Part shown: piece after piece, positions 1-11,219 of the stretch
How the letters are laid out: the number at the start of each line of letters is the position of its first letter
How positions within the stretch are numbered: the first letter of the stretch is position 1
Origin: Sipunculus nudus
Lineage: Eukaryota > Annelida > Sipuncula > Golfingiida > Sipunculidae
Direction: 5' to 3'
Assembly (NCBI GenBank): GCA_026874595.1
Contig: CM049313.1
Location: 60,556,659 to 60,620,658, forward strand
Length of the DNA stretch: 64,000 nucleotides
Notes under the pieces: model-generated
Seen by the model: the letters and a program-made list of their open reading frames with translations, nothing else
Database searches by the model: none
Told to the model about the DNA's origin: nothing
Position numbers and translations under genes: made by a program

Positions 1-2240
1 GCAGACTAAAAAACTTCTCACATCTTAGGAATTGGAAATAAAAAAAGATATAATTTTAGTGAAGAAGGACATGCATTAGGCATAAAAGCCATACATGCTA
101 CCCATATTGTAAAGTTTACTACATCTTTACCACACACAAGATCACAGGCGCTTGAATCCCTATTTATAAAAAAGTCTTCATATCTCCAGTGTTCTTAAAC
201 ATACTACGTCAGTATCAGTTCGAACGAACAAATAATAAAACGGTCATACCATGCTATCACTTATATTATGATATAAACCATATCATACTGTCATATGTAA
301 TGATGAACCAGAAGATTACTGGAATAACATTTATAGTATTATTTTATGTTTTCTCTTCTCAAAGGGGACATACTTTTATCACAATGATATTATAAGATGG
401 TTTGTGAAGTCCATGAGCCAGAGGGGAGTACCGATACCACCTGAGGTGGCAAGTTGTAATGTTATCATGAGCAGCCTTATATTATATGGTTTTGATTTTG
501 TTTGGTAGTTGTGTCAAATTAGTAGATTCTGAGATACCACACCTGTGGAATCATGGGTAATTAATCAACATATTAACTGTCTAAGAATATGAAGTGCTGG
601 TCACTATAAAAAGTTTAAAATGTTTCAATGTGCCTAGTTCAATTTTTATCAAAGTTGCGTTTTCAATAATAAAATTATTTTATCTTCTATCTTTAATTTA
701 TTTAACCATTTATTCATGTTCAGTCGAACCAATTTTTGTGCTCCTTTTCATGATTTCATGCATTCTTCACATATTTTATCAGTGTATATAAAAATTTAAT
801 CTTTCTGTGAATGCTTCATGTAAAGGGAAGTCACTCATCATATTTGATGTAAATTTGTTTTGTAATGCTGATCTAATCTGGAAATCCAGTTTTGGAAGAG
901 TGTTTAACAGCTGGAGGTTGCCTTAATTATCAGCCTCAGATGGGATGCAAGTAAACACTACAACTATGTGATATTATACCAAACCTACCAAAAACATTTT
1001 CCAAAATTTATAACAGAGCAATAAACACTTCGTACTTGAATAATCTGTATTCTTTAGATGAAGGTTCTAGATAGTTGAGGTAAAGTTCAATGAATCCTAC
1101 ACCGATGCATTGGGGCAAAGGGTTGAGACGTATATAATATCTTTGGAAGGTAACTTTTGAGAAAAGGGGTGATCCTATCAGTACACTGTGCAGGATCACA
1201 CACAAGAATACAACTCTGTTTAGGGATTGTTTGCATAGCAGTCATCTACCCCACAATGCACTGGGTCTTCTAAATCCACAAATGGTGTAGGTTTAAATGC
1301 AGCAGGTACTGGCCATTGCAACATGTGGGATGAACGTTGTTTCAAAGCAAATAATTGGCACGTTGTTTTTTTCTTGTGATATAAACGAACTTCATGAAAT
1401 GAGTAACATCTGGTTAGCAGGTTTATGTTCAATGAAGAAGAGAAGGCAGTTTTCGTTGATTGTGATAAATTTCGATCTTGAAACCGTTGTAAAATATATA
1501 TACCACCTATCCCCATGTCTCTCACTGGTAGAGGTATAAACAAAAAAGACTTACAGCGTAAGGGTCCGGGATAACTCCTATATGGAAATATATTTGGCGT
1601 AGTTAGGAAATTCATTAAAACCACTTTAAAAAGTAATGGATAAAGAAATAAAAAAGACAAGTCTATAAAATATTTTTATGGTGCACAAACGATACTTTTC
1701 AAATATCTTACACTTAAATTTTAACAACCATCAAATTATAACTACCAAGTGCCTTGTATGAGTCGATCACATTTACTTTTTCAGATCACATTCTCATCAT
1801 GTCAAATAGAAGATACTGGTTAGTAGTTTGACAGTATTTTCCTTTTCTTTTTTGAATGTATCTATGAAGTTGAAATCTAAATCATTATTAAGATTTAGAG
1901 TCTTAATCATCTTCTGCACCTTCATCTTGTTTTGTGTGAGTGACCTGACCATCTTTGGTAAAATATAGCATTCTATTATTAATGCGACATACATCAACGT
2001 CGTCAAACGACGACAACAACAAAAAAATATCGAGTACATGATTTGAATTTACTGTACAGGTTCTGTTTCTTCCAGAGAAAACGAAGCCAACGCGGGCATT
2101 CAAAAGGTTAACATGTGGAAAAGTGCACGGTTTATTATAAGTATTATTATAATGATAATTAAAATTAAATTAAATTTCCGTCTACTATTGTCACTTGTAC
2201 AGATAAAACCGTCTCCTAACCTAACTGTAGTGGTACCTGT
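1..2240. other. AT-rich intergenic region upstream of the esterase gene
   Basis: No reading frame here looks like protein. The longest ones overlap each other on both strands and have low-complexity AT-driven translations. The last part, roughly 1990-2165, resembles the stretch at about 6860-7020 (shared blocks around gatttgaatttgctgcacagg and the following AT-rich text), so it probably belongs to the esterase 5' flank. Confidence 0.5.
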
Positions 2241-2243
2241 CAA

Positions 2244-2250
2244 TATATAT
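2244..2250 (+). promoter_or_regulatory. TATA-like box upstream of the esterase ATG
   Basis: A TATATAT run lies 72-78 bases before the ATG at 2322, a spacing that would allow a short untranslated leader. AT-rich runs are common here, so this is only suggestive. No CpG island or other promoter element was recognised. Confidence 0.3.
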
Positions 2251-2321
2251 CAGTGCGTATTGAAAATAGGTCGATATCTGGCAGCTGGTACGCTGGACAC
2301 CTGTGCTGAATATAAGTAAAG

Positions 2322-5300
2322 ATGACGTCTGATTTCAGTACCGCCGGCACGAATGATGTACCTCTCCATCATGAGTCCGCGAATTACCTGAAACTGCTGG
2401 CAGCGGACACTGCTATAGCTGGAGGCCAGCCCGGCAGCCCTGAACAGATGCGAGAATATGGTCGTCTCGTTATTGAGAAGAATACCATCAAAAACGACTT
2501 TTCCGGAATAATAAAGGACATGAAAATACCATCCAAGCGCATGCCAGGTAATAAAATAGTTTTCTATGAAGACTACTAGAAATAATTCAGAACTCATGCC
2601 ATAACGTAAGGAAGTCAGAACAGATCTTAAAATAACCTGTGCATAATCTTTAGTCCTGTGAACTTCAAATATTGAACTAATAATATGAACCCGCCCCCCC
2701 CCCCCCCTCCCAGAGGCTTAGAAGCGTTCATAAGTTCTTTTTTTTTCTTCTGCCCATGTTGAACAGGGGAAATCCCAATCCATGTTTCTTCTGCTCTGTT
2801 GAATAGGAGGAATCCCTATCCGCGTCTACCAGCCATCAGCTATGACGTCACATCCGTTGATCATGGTGTTCTTTCACTCAGGTGGTTATGTCCTCGGGAG
2901 TATCGAAACATGTGACCATCTTTGTCGGATTATGTCTGGGTAGGGTCAATGCTGTAATCACGTTTCCTAACCCATAGATTTAATTCAACGGTGTCTATTC
3001 CGATACTTGACTATAAACTAAAGATTATCCCTTGATCTGTTCATTAGGATAGACCAGAAAACGCCAAAGTCAAAGTACGCAGATGGTTTGTTTCGTTCAT
3101 ATCCATGTGTATATATAATTTAGGGGACACGCCAAAAACTATCCGAACATATTCAGCAAATGGCCTTTTTAATTAGTGGCCTTTCAGCTTTCACACATAT
3201 TCATAATTACAGTCATGATACATGTATAACATATTGTCAATATTGTTATCGTTTGTTGTTATTGTCATTAGTCGTTACGGTTGCATCATCGTGAATGTGG
3301 AATACCGGCGAGCTCCCGAGGTCAAACTACCTGAAATTATAAAGGACTGTGACGAGGCGGCAAAGTGGGCACTGGAGAACAAGGAATCCCTCGGTAAACT
3401 GAAGATTTTCCCGCTACAATAATTTTACTTCAATCAAGAAATTTTCCATCTTCTTACTTAATTTCCATACAAAGAGTTAAATGACTTCATTTTGCAATAG
3501 GTGGCGCTAGTGACAGCTTGGTCGGCGTGGCCGGTAGTAGTGCTGGTGGCCAAATAGCGGGATGTGCGTCTCACAACATTCCAGGTCTTAGCTTCCAGGT
3601 AATTCCTGCTCAGTATTTTGCAGTTCGAGTTTTAAATCCAGTGACCGTTCCCAGTGACTCAGGAAATCTTATTAAATATCTTTACGTCAGTTGGTACCTT
3701 CTTTAAGATTTGGAGTCGGATAAACATACCGTGAATTTAGAATTATTTATACAGAGTTTTAATTGACAAAAAAAACAATATTTCTGTTAAACAAAATACC
3801 ATCTTGTTACTTTGTATTGTTTAAGATTCTCGTTTATCCAATGACTGACCTTCGCTGTGAGCTCCCAGCGGTAGAGGAATTCGCTTCATTGCCGTCTTTG
3901 ACGAAGGACCATCTTTTATGGTACGTGTAATATATAAAAAAATACTTCAGAGCATTATTATCTCGGTGTTACATATATATGCATACTTCTATATGATTTC
4001 ATAAAGATATTTTATAGGTAGTAAGGCGTTTCAAAACATGATTCAAGTCCGCCGATGCAGCGTCGTCTTCTCGCATTTGAGGAGTCTTAGTTGCCAGAGG
4101 TAGTATTATTTGACCAGTTAAGTTACAGGTAAGAATTAAGAGTGATGTATGATAATGATGATTACAGGATAACCTAATGGTTTTACAAAAATAAAACATA
4201 ATTATACGGCGTGTTACGGTCACGGTGTTCAGAGGAGGCCTGTTCCATGTCCTAGGTTCATCGAGCAGTCAGTGGAGAGTGAGGCACAGAAATCCGACCC
4301 CATGCTGAACCTCCTCCTGAGAAGCTGCCATGGCAACTTGCCTCCGGCCTTGACCTTGGTCGCTGAATGCGATGTCCTGAGAGATGATGGAATACGTGAG
4401 TACTCTGAATTCAATGCCTTTGTCAACGACAATGTTATTATAATTTTCACATCTCAGCTAAAGAAATCAAGGAAACAAATAACATGAATGGGACAATACG
4501 TTTATCTGGTATGCATGCACTTCATGCAGAAATAATTAGGTATCCAATTATTATCTTCTGTCAAATGATCATAACTAAAACCTAGTTAAATTAATTTTAC
4601 CTATAGTTTACAGTAAGAAACTGCAGGAAAGCGGGTGTCACAGTGAATTGATTCTTGAAAGAGGGACCCTGCACGGCTTTTATGACTTCAACGGTTAGTA
4701 TGTTTAATGTGACCTTAATGACCGGGTATTTTGACCTTTGCGGAGAGTATATATGTTATAATTATAAAATGTACAATAAACACACAAGGCTAAATGTACG
4801 AATCTGAATCAAATTCCTGTTAGCATTTCAAAGCAGATACAGCATACGTAGAAAATAAATACTTATTCTTTGTTCTAAGAAATGAATTTTTCTCCTGATC
4901 CTTAATATATTAATGAAGCCGTATAGATGTCCTTGCTGAAGTTATGAAAATTCATCATATCACTCAATTCACATTAATTGCAGATTATATCGTAATGTAT
5001 ACACTATGGACCGTATATGAATAACGTATATAAATTATATTCAATATCCATGAATACTGGTTTGTTTATGATTTTTTATTTGGTCATGTTTAGTTTGAAG
5101 AAACTAATAATAAAATACTATAGAGATTTTGAGGGTATCTTAAAATATTATGATAACAAAATGCGCATCTCCTGAAGGCCAAACAAAAGCCACAACATGG
5201 TCTGGTTTTGAGCGTGTGATGATACAACATTGTTATTTTTTTTTTAAGTTACGTTCAAAGAGAAGTCGGAGAAAGCCTATGAAGATATCGGAGAATTCCT

Positions 5301-5340
5301 TGAACGAGTAAAAGAGGGAACTTTGAAGAGGAATAAATAA
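2322..5340 (+). CDS. alpha/beta-hydrolase fold esterase (HSL/GDXG, Abhydrolase_3 type), 8 exons, 330 aa
   Basis: Predicted soluble carboxylesterase. Exons: 2322-2547, 2807-2939, 3272-3393, 3501-3598, 3826-3920, 4256-4395, 4607-4693, 5249-5340. All introns are GT-AG, the phases agree throughout, and the total is 993 nt with a TAA stop. Family landmarks appear in order: PIRVYQP (79-85) opening the core domain; HSGG (99-102) in place of the usual HGGG oxyanion-hole motif; VEYRRAPE (129-136); nucleophile elbow GSSAG (172-176, Ser174) where GDSAG is typical; YPMTD (197-201); probable catalytic Asp264 in CDVLRD; probable catalytic His294 in HGF. Length is normal for the family. No signal peptide or membrane helix is seen, so it is likely cytosolic. 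The start has a purine at -3 and follows a TATA-like run. Substrate cannot be inferred. Exon 2 has an antisense relic in the tandem array at 13220-13352 and its copies. Confidence 0.9.
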
Positions 5341-5666
5341 CTCCAAGGGATATAGCAAGCAACGGATGTCCGGGAGAACCAAGTCTATTGAAATTTTATT
5401 GGCAATAGTATTCGGCAAAAGGCCATGACGCCAAGCTTAATGTGGCATATAACCAAGGGTTGATAGGCACTTTAATATATACGACACTTTAGGGTTGTAC
5501 GTTTGCTAGCGCCAGATCGGCCCTCTGACATTATGGCCAGATTACTGGCTTGCATGTTTGCAAGTCCGGATGTAGCCTAATGTTTATTAAATATAGTAAG
5601 AGTGGTCCCGCGCATGCAAATATTGCAAGTTTCATTCCTGATCATTCCGAGCTCTCACTGTTTGGT

Positions 5667-5672
5667 AATAAA
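5667..5672 (+). terminator. possible polyadenylation signal of the esterase gene
   Basis: An AATAAA hexamer lies about 330 bases after the stop codon. It is a reasonable candidate for the 3' end, but AT-rich sequence makes chance matches common. Confidence 0.3.
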
Positions 5673-8542
5673 AATCATGTTGCAGTTTGCTTTTATTTTA
5701 ATTCTGGGGGGAATTAGCACTAGACAGTATCTACCAACATAATTCAAAGAAAAAAAAAGCAACACTGTTTATTCGACATGTCATTCAACTCTTAACTCGG
5801 ATATTATCAAAGTACATTACCTGGGCCAAAATTAACCATGAAGTTAAAATGTACTTACCTAGGTATGGTATCATGACTGCTGTTTAAATTAAGTGGCTTC
5901 AAGTGGTTACAGGCATAGCCATAAATCAACCCTCCCTTATGCTGCACAAAAGAACTGAAGCTCCCGTCTGCTCGACATGCCGGTTCCAGAGAGACAGGGC
6001 CATCCTCAGTCTAGCCGGTGTTGCTTAATCAATGTGGGCGGAGTCACTAGATGCCTACAGACACGCAAAAATCACGTTAATTGATTTACAAGTGGGCATG
6101 CATCCACAATTAACAGAAGAAATGAGGGATGTTAAAATGTAATTGGAAAAAGTGGTTACACGGTGTGAGTATTAGATCGGATGCAGCGAGACCACAAAAT
6201 TCACAGTGCAGTGAAGGGTTAGGCTATAATAAATACATGTATATGCAAGGCACTGTTTCACATAATCCTCAACTACCTAGTATTACATAGTTCGGGCAAT
6301 TAACAATCAGCCCAATAAAAAATTACTACGTAGTTACTAGTTCGTCATTTTATTTAATACTACCAGGGCAGTTTTGCACAGGACTAATGACCGGCTATGC
6401 GATATGTGATCTGATCTGTAAAAAGTTAAGTTGGCAGTCGAGATACCGGTAGGAACCTCTTTAACAAAAGCATAGGACAACATGGCAGGAGTTGATAGAG
6501 TATTTTATAAACAGGCCCCTCACTTTTCCTACTGATCAATAGATTATCTCGCTTAAATTGCGTGAAAAATCGTTGCACAGTTGATGAGGTCAAAGGTCAC
6601 CGGTTTTCTTTCTGGTTTTGCTATGATAACTAAGAATTTGATGGTTTTCCTAACTTTCAGTATGTACATTAAACCATGAAAAGTGACCCCTTGGTTTAAT
6701 TGTCTGCACAAGCTGTGCATATTTAATAAGGTCAAATGTTATAAAACATACAACGGGCATGTTATGCAATTTTCCGCACTCTTGGAATCTATTTATTGTC
6801 AGGATAATAAAATCAAATTGATGATCAATATAAATGTAACGCAGGTCATCACATATCATCGCGATAAACATCCTCATACAACAACATCAACAACAGCAAA
6901 ACTAATAACGCCTCTGTGATTTGAATTTGCTGCACAGGTTCTGTTATTAAATGAAAACAAAGTATGCAGTAAAAAGGTTTACATGATGCAAAGTGTGTGG
7001 TATATGACGGTATCATTATAATGATTACTAAATAACCTTTCTTAACGCATTTTGCAGGTGTCTCTTTGTAAATTTCGCTGTGTGATTATGTTGGCCTTTA
7101 TTAATAGCAGCTTGAGTTTTACACTGCATTTCACTTTTCTGTCTAAATTATATCAGCTTCAGTGAAGAAAGGAAATTAATGTGTCATACTGTTCGGGTAA
7201 ATTTGTATTTGAGCATAGTGAAACTAGTGTAGAAAACAGGACAGTTAACATTTTATAGGATTATTATCTGGAACCTGATGAAGCTTGGATTAATATTGTT
7301 AAGTGCATGTGATTATGCCATCACTTCGCTATGAACTGGCTATTAACTGAAGTGCAAAACTATTATCAAGCGTTCGCGTGATTTCATTTCGAAAAAAATG
7401 GTAAAGGTAAAATTCCTTATGTACCGAATGTGGCACGTGGAATGTGTAATACATGTTGAGAAATTTCATATGTATCGGCACTGCAGCGCACACAGGAATT
7501 CTGTTTTGCTCCTGAATATCATGCGGTGTTGTTCCTTGATACAATGCAGAGCCGGCAAAAATCGCTACATATAGGTCTTTGAGCCCGCGTCACATATCCA
7601 AAACGGAGCCCGTCCGACTTCTCTGTGAGCTGAAAAGGTCATTATCGCCAGGAATACGGCCCAGGTTTGCTCGACGTCCTGGCGGGCTTGGATTTCGGCG
7701 ACTTTCTGGCGATCCACAAATTCGGCCGGAGGCTGTTGCATGGATATGTGACGCAGGCTTTAGCGATTATTTATTCCAGGTACATAGGCCTATTCAGCAT
7801 GCAGGATCCACTCATAAGGAATCCAACCTTATTTATTCAGTCAATATCGATTTTCCCGCATTCCGCATGTCATATTCCGTATTCCACACATATGACCTGT
7901 TGTGTTTATTTACCCTTCATATCCGTTATTGGTTAAGTGTTTACATGATCGCCACTAGAGGGCTGCACGAGTTAAGGATATGAGGTCCCCTGAATGTACA
8001 GCCAAATGGCGCGTCAAGGAAAAGAACATGGTGTTACAGAGTATTTACATGGCGTCTTAAGTGCTTTTAGTACACGACACGTGCATCAATCCTCCATACA
8101 ACGTACGACTTGCATAGGACGAACAGATTCACTTATAACGGACAGTAAAGAACTTTTATTTGTCTTGAACTCGCCCGCGGTGCAAGAACGGCACAAACAA
8201 AACGGCGGTAAGCAGACTACGCAGGCCGGCGCCGCTCAGTTTCGACGGCAACCCTGACATATATTTGAACGTGAGTATAAAATATACATACCTGCAGGTA
8301 TCACAACATAACAAATGCATTTAAGGCAACCCTGGCATATATTCGAATTTGAGTATATTATATACATAACTGTAGCATATCATTACATACGAAATGCAGT
8401 TATTGCAGCGATACTGTTAAATTTAGCAGAAATGAAGCTATAGAACGTAAAAGGTCCCTCGTATACTTACCGACTATATAAATATATATACTAATATTTT
8501 AATAAATTGTACATAGAAGCTTCTCTCATTTTAAACCATGCA
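5673..8542. other. intergenic region between the esterase gene and the tandem array, with partial similarity to the esterase 5' flank
   Basis: No convincing gene. Frames at 7579-7983 and 7994-8257 are open but match no family I recognise and lack clear splice context. The part at about 6860-7020 resembles 1990-2165 upstream of the esterase ATG: both have an acaacaacaacaa-like tract, then gatttgaatttnctgnacaggttctgt, then similar AT-rich text. This suggests a degenerate duplicate of the esterase promoter region with no recognisable exon 1 after it. Confidence 0.4.
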
Positions 8543-8544
8543 CA

Positions 8545-8665
8545 TTAAATTATATTTTTATTTATTTGTACATAGAACTATAATAAAATACACATCTCCT
8601 GATGACCGAACCAAAGAGACTCCATGGTCTAATTTGAAGCGTGTGTTGATTTTAACATCATCTTT
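8545..8665 (+). pseudogene. relic similar to esterase intron 7 (unit left edge); also at about 15982-16102 and 24105-24225
   Basis: The string order ataataaaatac, catctcctgatgacc, catggtct, gaagcgtgtgttga and a long T run parallels 5105-5245 in the last intron of the esterase gene, in the same orientation. After the T run a degraded match to exon 8 might begin, but no open frame survives. The likely origin is a partial esterase duplicate in which the left duplication breakpoint fell. Confidence 0.5.
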
Positions 8666-8757
8666 TTTTTACTCTGAAAATATTTCCTGACTTAACTCTG
8701 ACTTAGTTTGTTTTCAATGATAAATCATTACGCAAATTCTGAATTTGTTCTGAAAAA

Positions 8758-9547
8758 AAAAGACAACCACTGTTCATGGCCTTCATAAACCTAGCGAAGG
8801 CGATCGCTTTGGTGAGTAGGGATGGCTTCTTCAAGATTCTCCCTAAGATCGGATGTCCATCCAAGCTGCTCCTGCTATGACGACATGAAAGGTACTGTAG
8901 TCTATGCCAGCGTGACATCGATAGCCATCAAAATCCTGCTCGGCATCTTCTTCGCTGTCCTGCAAAGGTATCAACCTCCGAACCCGGTCAAACGCGAACC
9001 TCGTCAACCGCTCCGGGCTATAAGCAAAGTCAAGTTTCAACTGAAGTGTGTGCGGAACCTCCTCCTTGCAGACGATGCAGCAGTTACAACCCATTCTGCT
9101 GAAGACCTGCAGAAGTTCATGTCCTAATTCAGTGCAGCCTGTCAGGCCTTTGGACTCAAAATCTGCCTGAAGAATACGCAAGTGTTGGGACAGGATGTGG
9201 ACACTCCACCGTACATCAGATAAAGTGCACGACTTCGTCTGCCTGGGCTCAACGAGCTCTGACTCCCAATTGAGATTGAGCATAAGAAGCGTATTGGCAT
9301 GGCGGCCACCACCATGTCCAGCCTGACCAAGAGTGTGTGGAACAATAGCAAGCTGACAGAACACACAAAGATCAAGATCTACAGAGCCTGTGTTGATATC
9401 ATCTTGCTGAATGGCAGGGAAGCCTAGTAACTATGCCCCCGGCAGTAGCACCAGCTGAATGCCTTCCACATGCGCTGTCTCCGCTGGACATCCGCTTGCA
9501 GGATAAAGTGCCAAACTCTGCTGTCATGAGGAGAGTTGAAATCCCCA
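8758..9547 (+). pseudogene. decayed LINE reverse-transcriptase fragment, copy 1
   Basis: The plus strand encodes, across frameshifts and stops, a non-LTR RT core of the endonuclease/RT type common in invertebrates. Visible blocks: AFINLAKA then SRDGFFKILPKIGCP (about 8768-8862), LLLADDAAVTTHSAEDLQ (about 9056-9115), GLKICLKNTQVLGQ-type text, MAATTMSSLTKSVWNNSKLT (about 9298-9358), HTKIKIYRACVDIILLNGRE, LNAFHMRCLRW, then DKVPNSAVMRRVEIPMYA ending near 9548. The first catalytic Asp is Asn in FINLAKA and the frame is broken, so it cannot be active. The expected C-terminal part is inverted immediately downstream. Confidence 0.75.
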
Positions 9548-9667
9548 TGTACGCCATGCCTCCAGATTGTTCCTTCCGAGGCATTGGCATCCAAGTTTTT
9601 TTGGTTCGATGCTCATGGACTTCAGGTCTGTCTTGCAGACATCTTTGTAGCGGAGTTGGGTCTACCT
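9548..9667 (-). pseudogene. inverted C-terminal piece of the LINE RT, truncated, copy 1
   Basis: The minus strand encodes the part of the same protein that should follow the plus-strand fragment: RPNSATKMSARQT-like text (a frame variant of GRPQLRYKDVCKTD), then SMSIEP and NNLEAWRTWG-like text. The piece stops abruptly at 9667, where 710 bp present in copies 2 and 3 are missing. Confidence 0.65.
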
Positions 9668-9915
9668 ATGACTAAATATATCATAAACGGTCAAAGCTGG
9701 CAGCGTGAAAATCAGTGCAAGATTTCCGCAGGTTCGGGAGCGTAGGTATATAATTATGTACTCAGAATACATTTCAAACTTATAAAGCGAAATCAAGAGC
9801 AGCATGTACTCATGTTTGGGCGCTATTCCTCACCTTAAAGCGTGTCTGCGATTTTATTCCATTTTTGTGAAGTCCCTTTTAAACTATTTACTGGCCAGAA
9901 GGCCACTCAAGCTTA

Positions 9916-10258
9916 TTTTAATGCTAACTTAACTACGTATATGTAAATCTGCAGAAATCTGTTCCGGACAACGTGACAGGGCAGTATAACACGCTTCCTT
10001 TCATTTTATATCCTGGAGTCAACCAGGCCCGGTGACTACTGCACCTGCGGGTCCTGGGTGCGTAATCGTCCCCCCGAAAGGCGCACTCGTTTGTGATTGA
10101 AACACGGCCGTTGGTCACGGCCTTCCCATTAAACCTGCAGAGCGCTCACCCTTGGTAGGGGCCGACCGTGAAAAATCTCACCACCTTGGCTGAGATTCGA
10201 ACTCACGATCTCCCGGCTTTGAGTCATGTGCTCTACCCCTGATCCACAGAAGCCGGTC
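9916..10258 (-). repeat. tRNA-derived SINE with 16-bp target-site duplication, copy 1
   Basis: On the minus strand the element opens with a tRNA-like head containing box A-like ggggtagagc and box B gagttcgaatctc (about 10258 down to 10170). A body without recognised homology follows, ending in an A-rich tail at 9916. The flanking direct repeats aggccactcaagctta (9900-9915 and 10259-10274) are perfect 16-mers, the mark of LINE-mediated retrotransposition. It is not a functional tRNA: the cloverleaf stems are incomplete. Confidence 0.8.
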
Positions 10259-10463
10259 AGGCCACTCAAGCTTACCTGAGATAATTTGCGGGTATATTTT
10301 TTAAGTGTTCAAGATTTCTTTGAATATGATGAAAGCTGAGGAAGATATAATCTTTCATGAAACATTTTAGTGTGTAAGCATTTTAGTTTCAGAAAGTTAA
10401 AATTAAACTGAACAGGAAAGAGTTGATAAATGACAGGCTTACTTGCATAAATATTGTATCTAG

Positions 10464-10561
10464 ATGACACAGGTGAGGAAGCTCCATTGATTGGAAGCGA
10501 CATCTATAATCCAGGCCCGGAACCAAAAGGAACCAGGATAGAACAAATTATAAGCAACTGA
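10464..10561 (+). other. candidate terminal exon of an unrecognised gene (copies at 18611-18708 and 26733-26830)
   Basis: After a possible acceptor (tgtatctag) the frame reads DDTGEEAPLIGSDIYNPGPE then PKGTRIEQIISN and a TGA. The acidic, proline-rich composition looks more like protein than chance, and the only difference between copies in this frame is conservative (Glu to Asp in copies 2 and 3). I recognise no family and no upstream exon is identified. Confidence 0.25.
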
Positions 10562-10926
10562 AAAACGTAGTTCGAGACCACTTATGAGGTACATGAAATC
10601 AATACATTTCCAAACAAATGAACACAAGCATACAATAGCCAAAAAATAATTAGTTTATCCTGTATTCATAATGCATATATAGTGTATGTAGAACGAGACT
10701 AACATCTCTACCAACAAGCAGATATGTTTAGTGAGTTGGATTTGGCGGTAATATATCACAATTTTTATATCTTTGCTTTCCATCTCTACCTTATGCTGAA
10801 AGACCACATATAGGTCGGGTTCCATGACTTATTTAATTTCAATTTCCTTTTTTAGCTTTGTCAGGCTCAGAATGGAACAGTTGGGATGATATTTCCCTTT
10901 TTTTAATGTGTCCATGTTATTATCAG

Positions 10927-11219
10927 TTACCTGAAACTGAGGCCCAGGACATTGTGCGATACACAGGCAGCGAGATAACCACCAGCACTAGTTCATGCAA
11001 CAACGCCAACAATACGATCACTGACGCCACCTGTGAACGTAAGTTTAATGCAGTTGTTCACAAAACAGCTAAAAACAAAGGAATTTGCACATTACAATCC
11101 TGATGCAGTGGTTATACACTGCATTCGTTCCAGATTTCTTCAAGATTCTCTGGGTTACATCACCAGGGCTACAGGGTTCGTACAGAGCAAATAATTGTAA
11201 TCAGACCAATGGCATCGAG
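10927..11219 (+). other. candidate exon pair of an unrecognised gene, unit copy 1
   Basis: Exon a, 10927-11038 (112 nt): pyrimidine-rich tract and acceptor ttattatcag, frame LPETEAQDIVRYTGSEITTS then a Cys/Asn-rich stretch ending TDATCE, donor gtaagt. Exon b, 11134-11219 (86 nt): acceptor attcgttccag, frame HFFKILWVTSPGLQGSYRAN then NCNQTNGIE, donor gtatgc. The split codon c/at joins in phase, so both exons stay open across the predicted intron. The WVTSPG...NC text faintly recalls CUB-like modules, but that is speculation. It could equally be chance. Confidence 0.3.

Noticed and set aside
6553-6919. Overlapping 60-78 codon frames on both strands
   Set aside because: Low-complexity AT-rich translation with no splice context; the region is better explained as a decayed duplicate of the esterase 5' flank.
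8843-9364. 173-codon minus-strand open frame (repeated at 16280 and 24403)
   Set aside because: It is the antisense shadow of the plus-strand LINE RT relic; the RT motifs read on the plus strand explain the sequence.
10170-10258. tRNA gene on the minus strand
   Set aside because: Box A and B are present but the cloverleaf is incomplete and the sequence sits inside a SINE bounded by a 16-bp TSD.
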